A program made the translations under genes and the position numbers. The notes under the pieces are model-generated. The model saw only the letters and a program-made list of their open reading frames with translations, was not told where the DNA came from and ran no database searches. Of a stretch of 5,574 nt of DNA, positions 5,495-5,574 are shown piece by piece. The stretch is from Acidobacteriota bacterium (GTDB lineage Bacteria > Acidobacteriota > Polarisedimenticolia > Gp22-AA2): contig JAPUIN010000040.1 of NCBI GenBank assembly GCA_027297005.1, positions 1 to 5,574 on the forward strand. The letters run 5' to 3'. Position 1 is the first letter of the stretch. The number at the start of each line of letters is the position of its first letter.

Positions 5495-5574
5495 TTACAA
5501 AGGATCGATATATTTCATTGCCACATCATTGCCATGTAGCGGCTTCTGGAGGGTCGCCATCGCCGCCCGCAAGG
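5495..5574 (-). CDS. Possible C-terminal end of an unidentified protein (gene enters from the right edge)
   Basis: One minus-strand frame is open from the right edge to a TAA at 5495-5497 and gives a 25-residue tail (RAAMATLQKPLHGNDVAM, ending YIDPL). Its first ten or so codons nearly all end in G or C, as expected for real coding sequence in this genome. The other two minus frames close earlier. The fragment is too short to identify or to exclude chance. If real, the stop is only ten bases before the tRNA, so the two could share a transcript. Confidence 0.35.
   Translation of the reverse strand, partial: LRAAMATLQKPLHGNDVAMKYIDPL
5515..5534. repeat. Tandem 9-bp direct repeat upstream of the tRNA
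   Basis: TCATTGCCA occurs at 5515-5523 and again at 5526-5534, an 11-base period close to one helical turn. An AT-rich stretch (ATATAT, 5507-5513) that could hold the tRNA promoter lies beside it. It may be a protein-binding site, but it may simply be part of the end of the upstream coding frame. Confidence 0.3.

Overview
The window is a GC-rich bacterial chromosome segment in which every supported gene lies on the minus strand, so it is best read from high to low coordinates. It encodes, in that order, the possible tail of an unidentified protein, a tRNA-Thr(CGU), a bifunctional homocysteine S-methyltransferase/methylenetetrahydrofolate reductase, an uncharacterised alpha-helical repeat protein, a RodZ-like membrane protein with a cytoplasmic helix-turn-helix domain, a second uncharacterised protein related to the first repeat protein, and the start of a TPR protein that runs out of the window. 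The gene content, the style of the RodZ-like protein and the high GC resemble Acidobacteriota or deltaproteobacterial/myxobacterial-type genomes. That assignment is an impression, not a test result. There is no sign of phage, transposons, CRISPR or plasmid functions.

Right part (about 3330-5574). A tRNA-Thr with a CGU anticodon and an encoded CCA end lies about 70 bases ahead of a 646-residue fusion enzyme. Its N-terminal half is a zinc-type homocysteine methyltransferase domain and its C-terminal half is a MetF-type flavin reductase, as in Bacillus YitJ. It belongs to one-carbon and methionine metabolism. A short gap with a weak hairpin separates it from the first repeat protein (2511-3332).

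Left part (1-2510). A well-formed sigma-70-type promoter (TTGACA, 17 bases, TATCAT) just after the first repeat gene drives a tight three-gene unit: the RodZ-like gene, the second repeat gene and the TPR gene. The junctions overlap by 11 bases and by 1 base, which suggests translational coupling. The leader between promoter and start codon holds an 8-bp hairpin.

The most interesting point is that two related proteins of unknown function flank the RodZ-like gene. They share a REW / PKTP / ISM / RDL motif block. One is translationally coupled to the RodZ-like gene and to a TPR protein. RodZ proteins link the cytoskeleton to the envelope, so a scaffold or envelope/morphology role for the repeat proteins is a reasonable guess, but nothing in the sequence proves it. 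I found no clear novel defence, mobile or RNA-guided system here.
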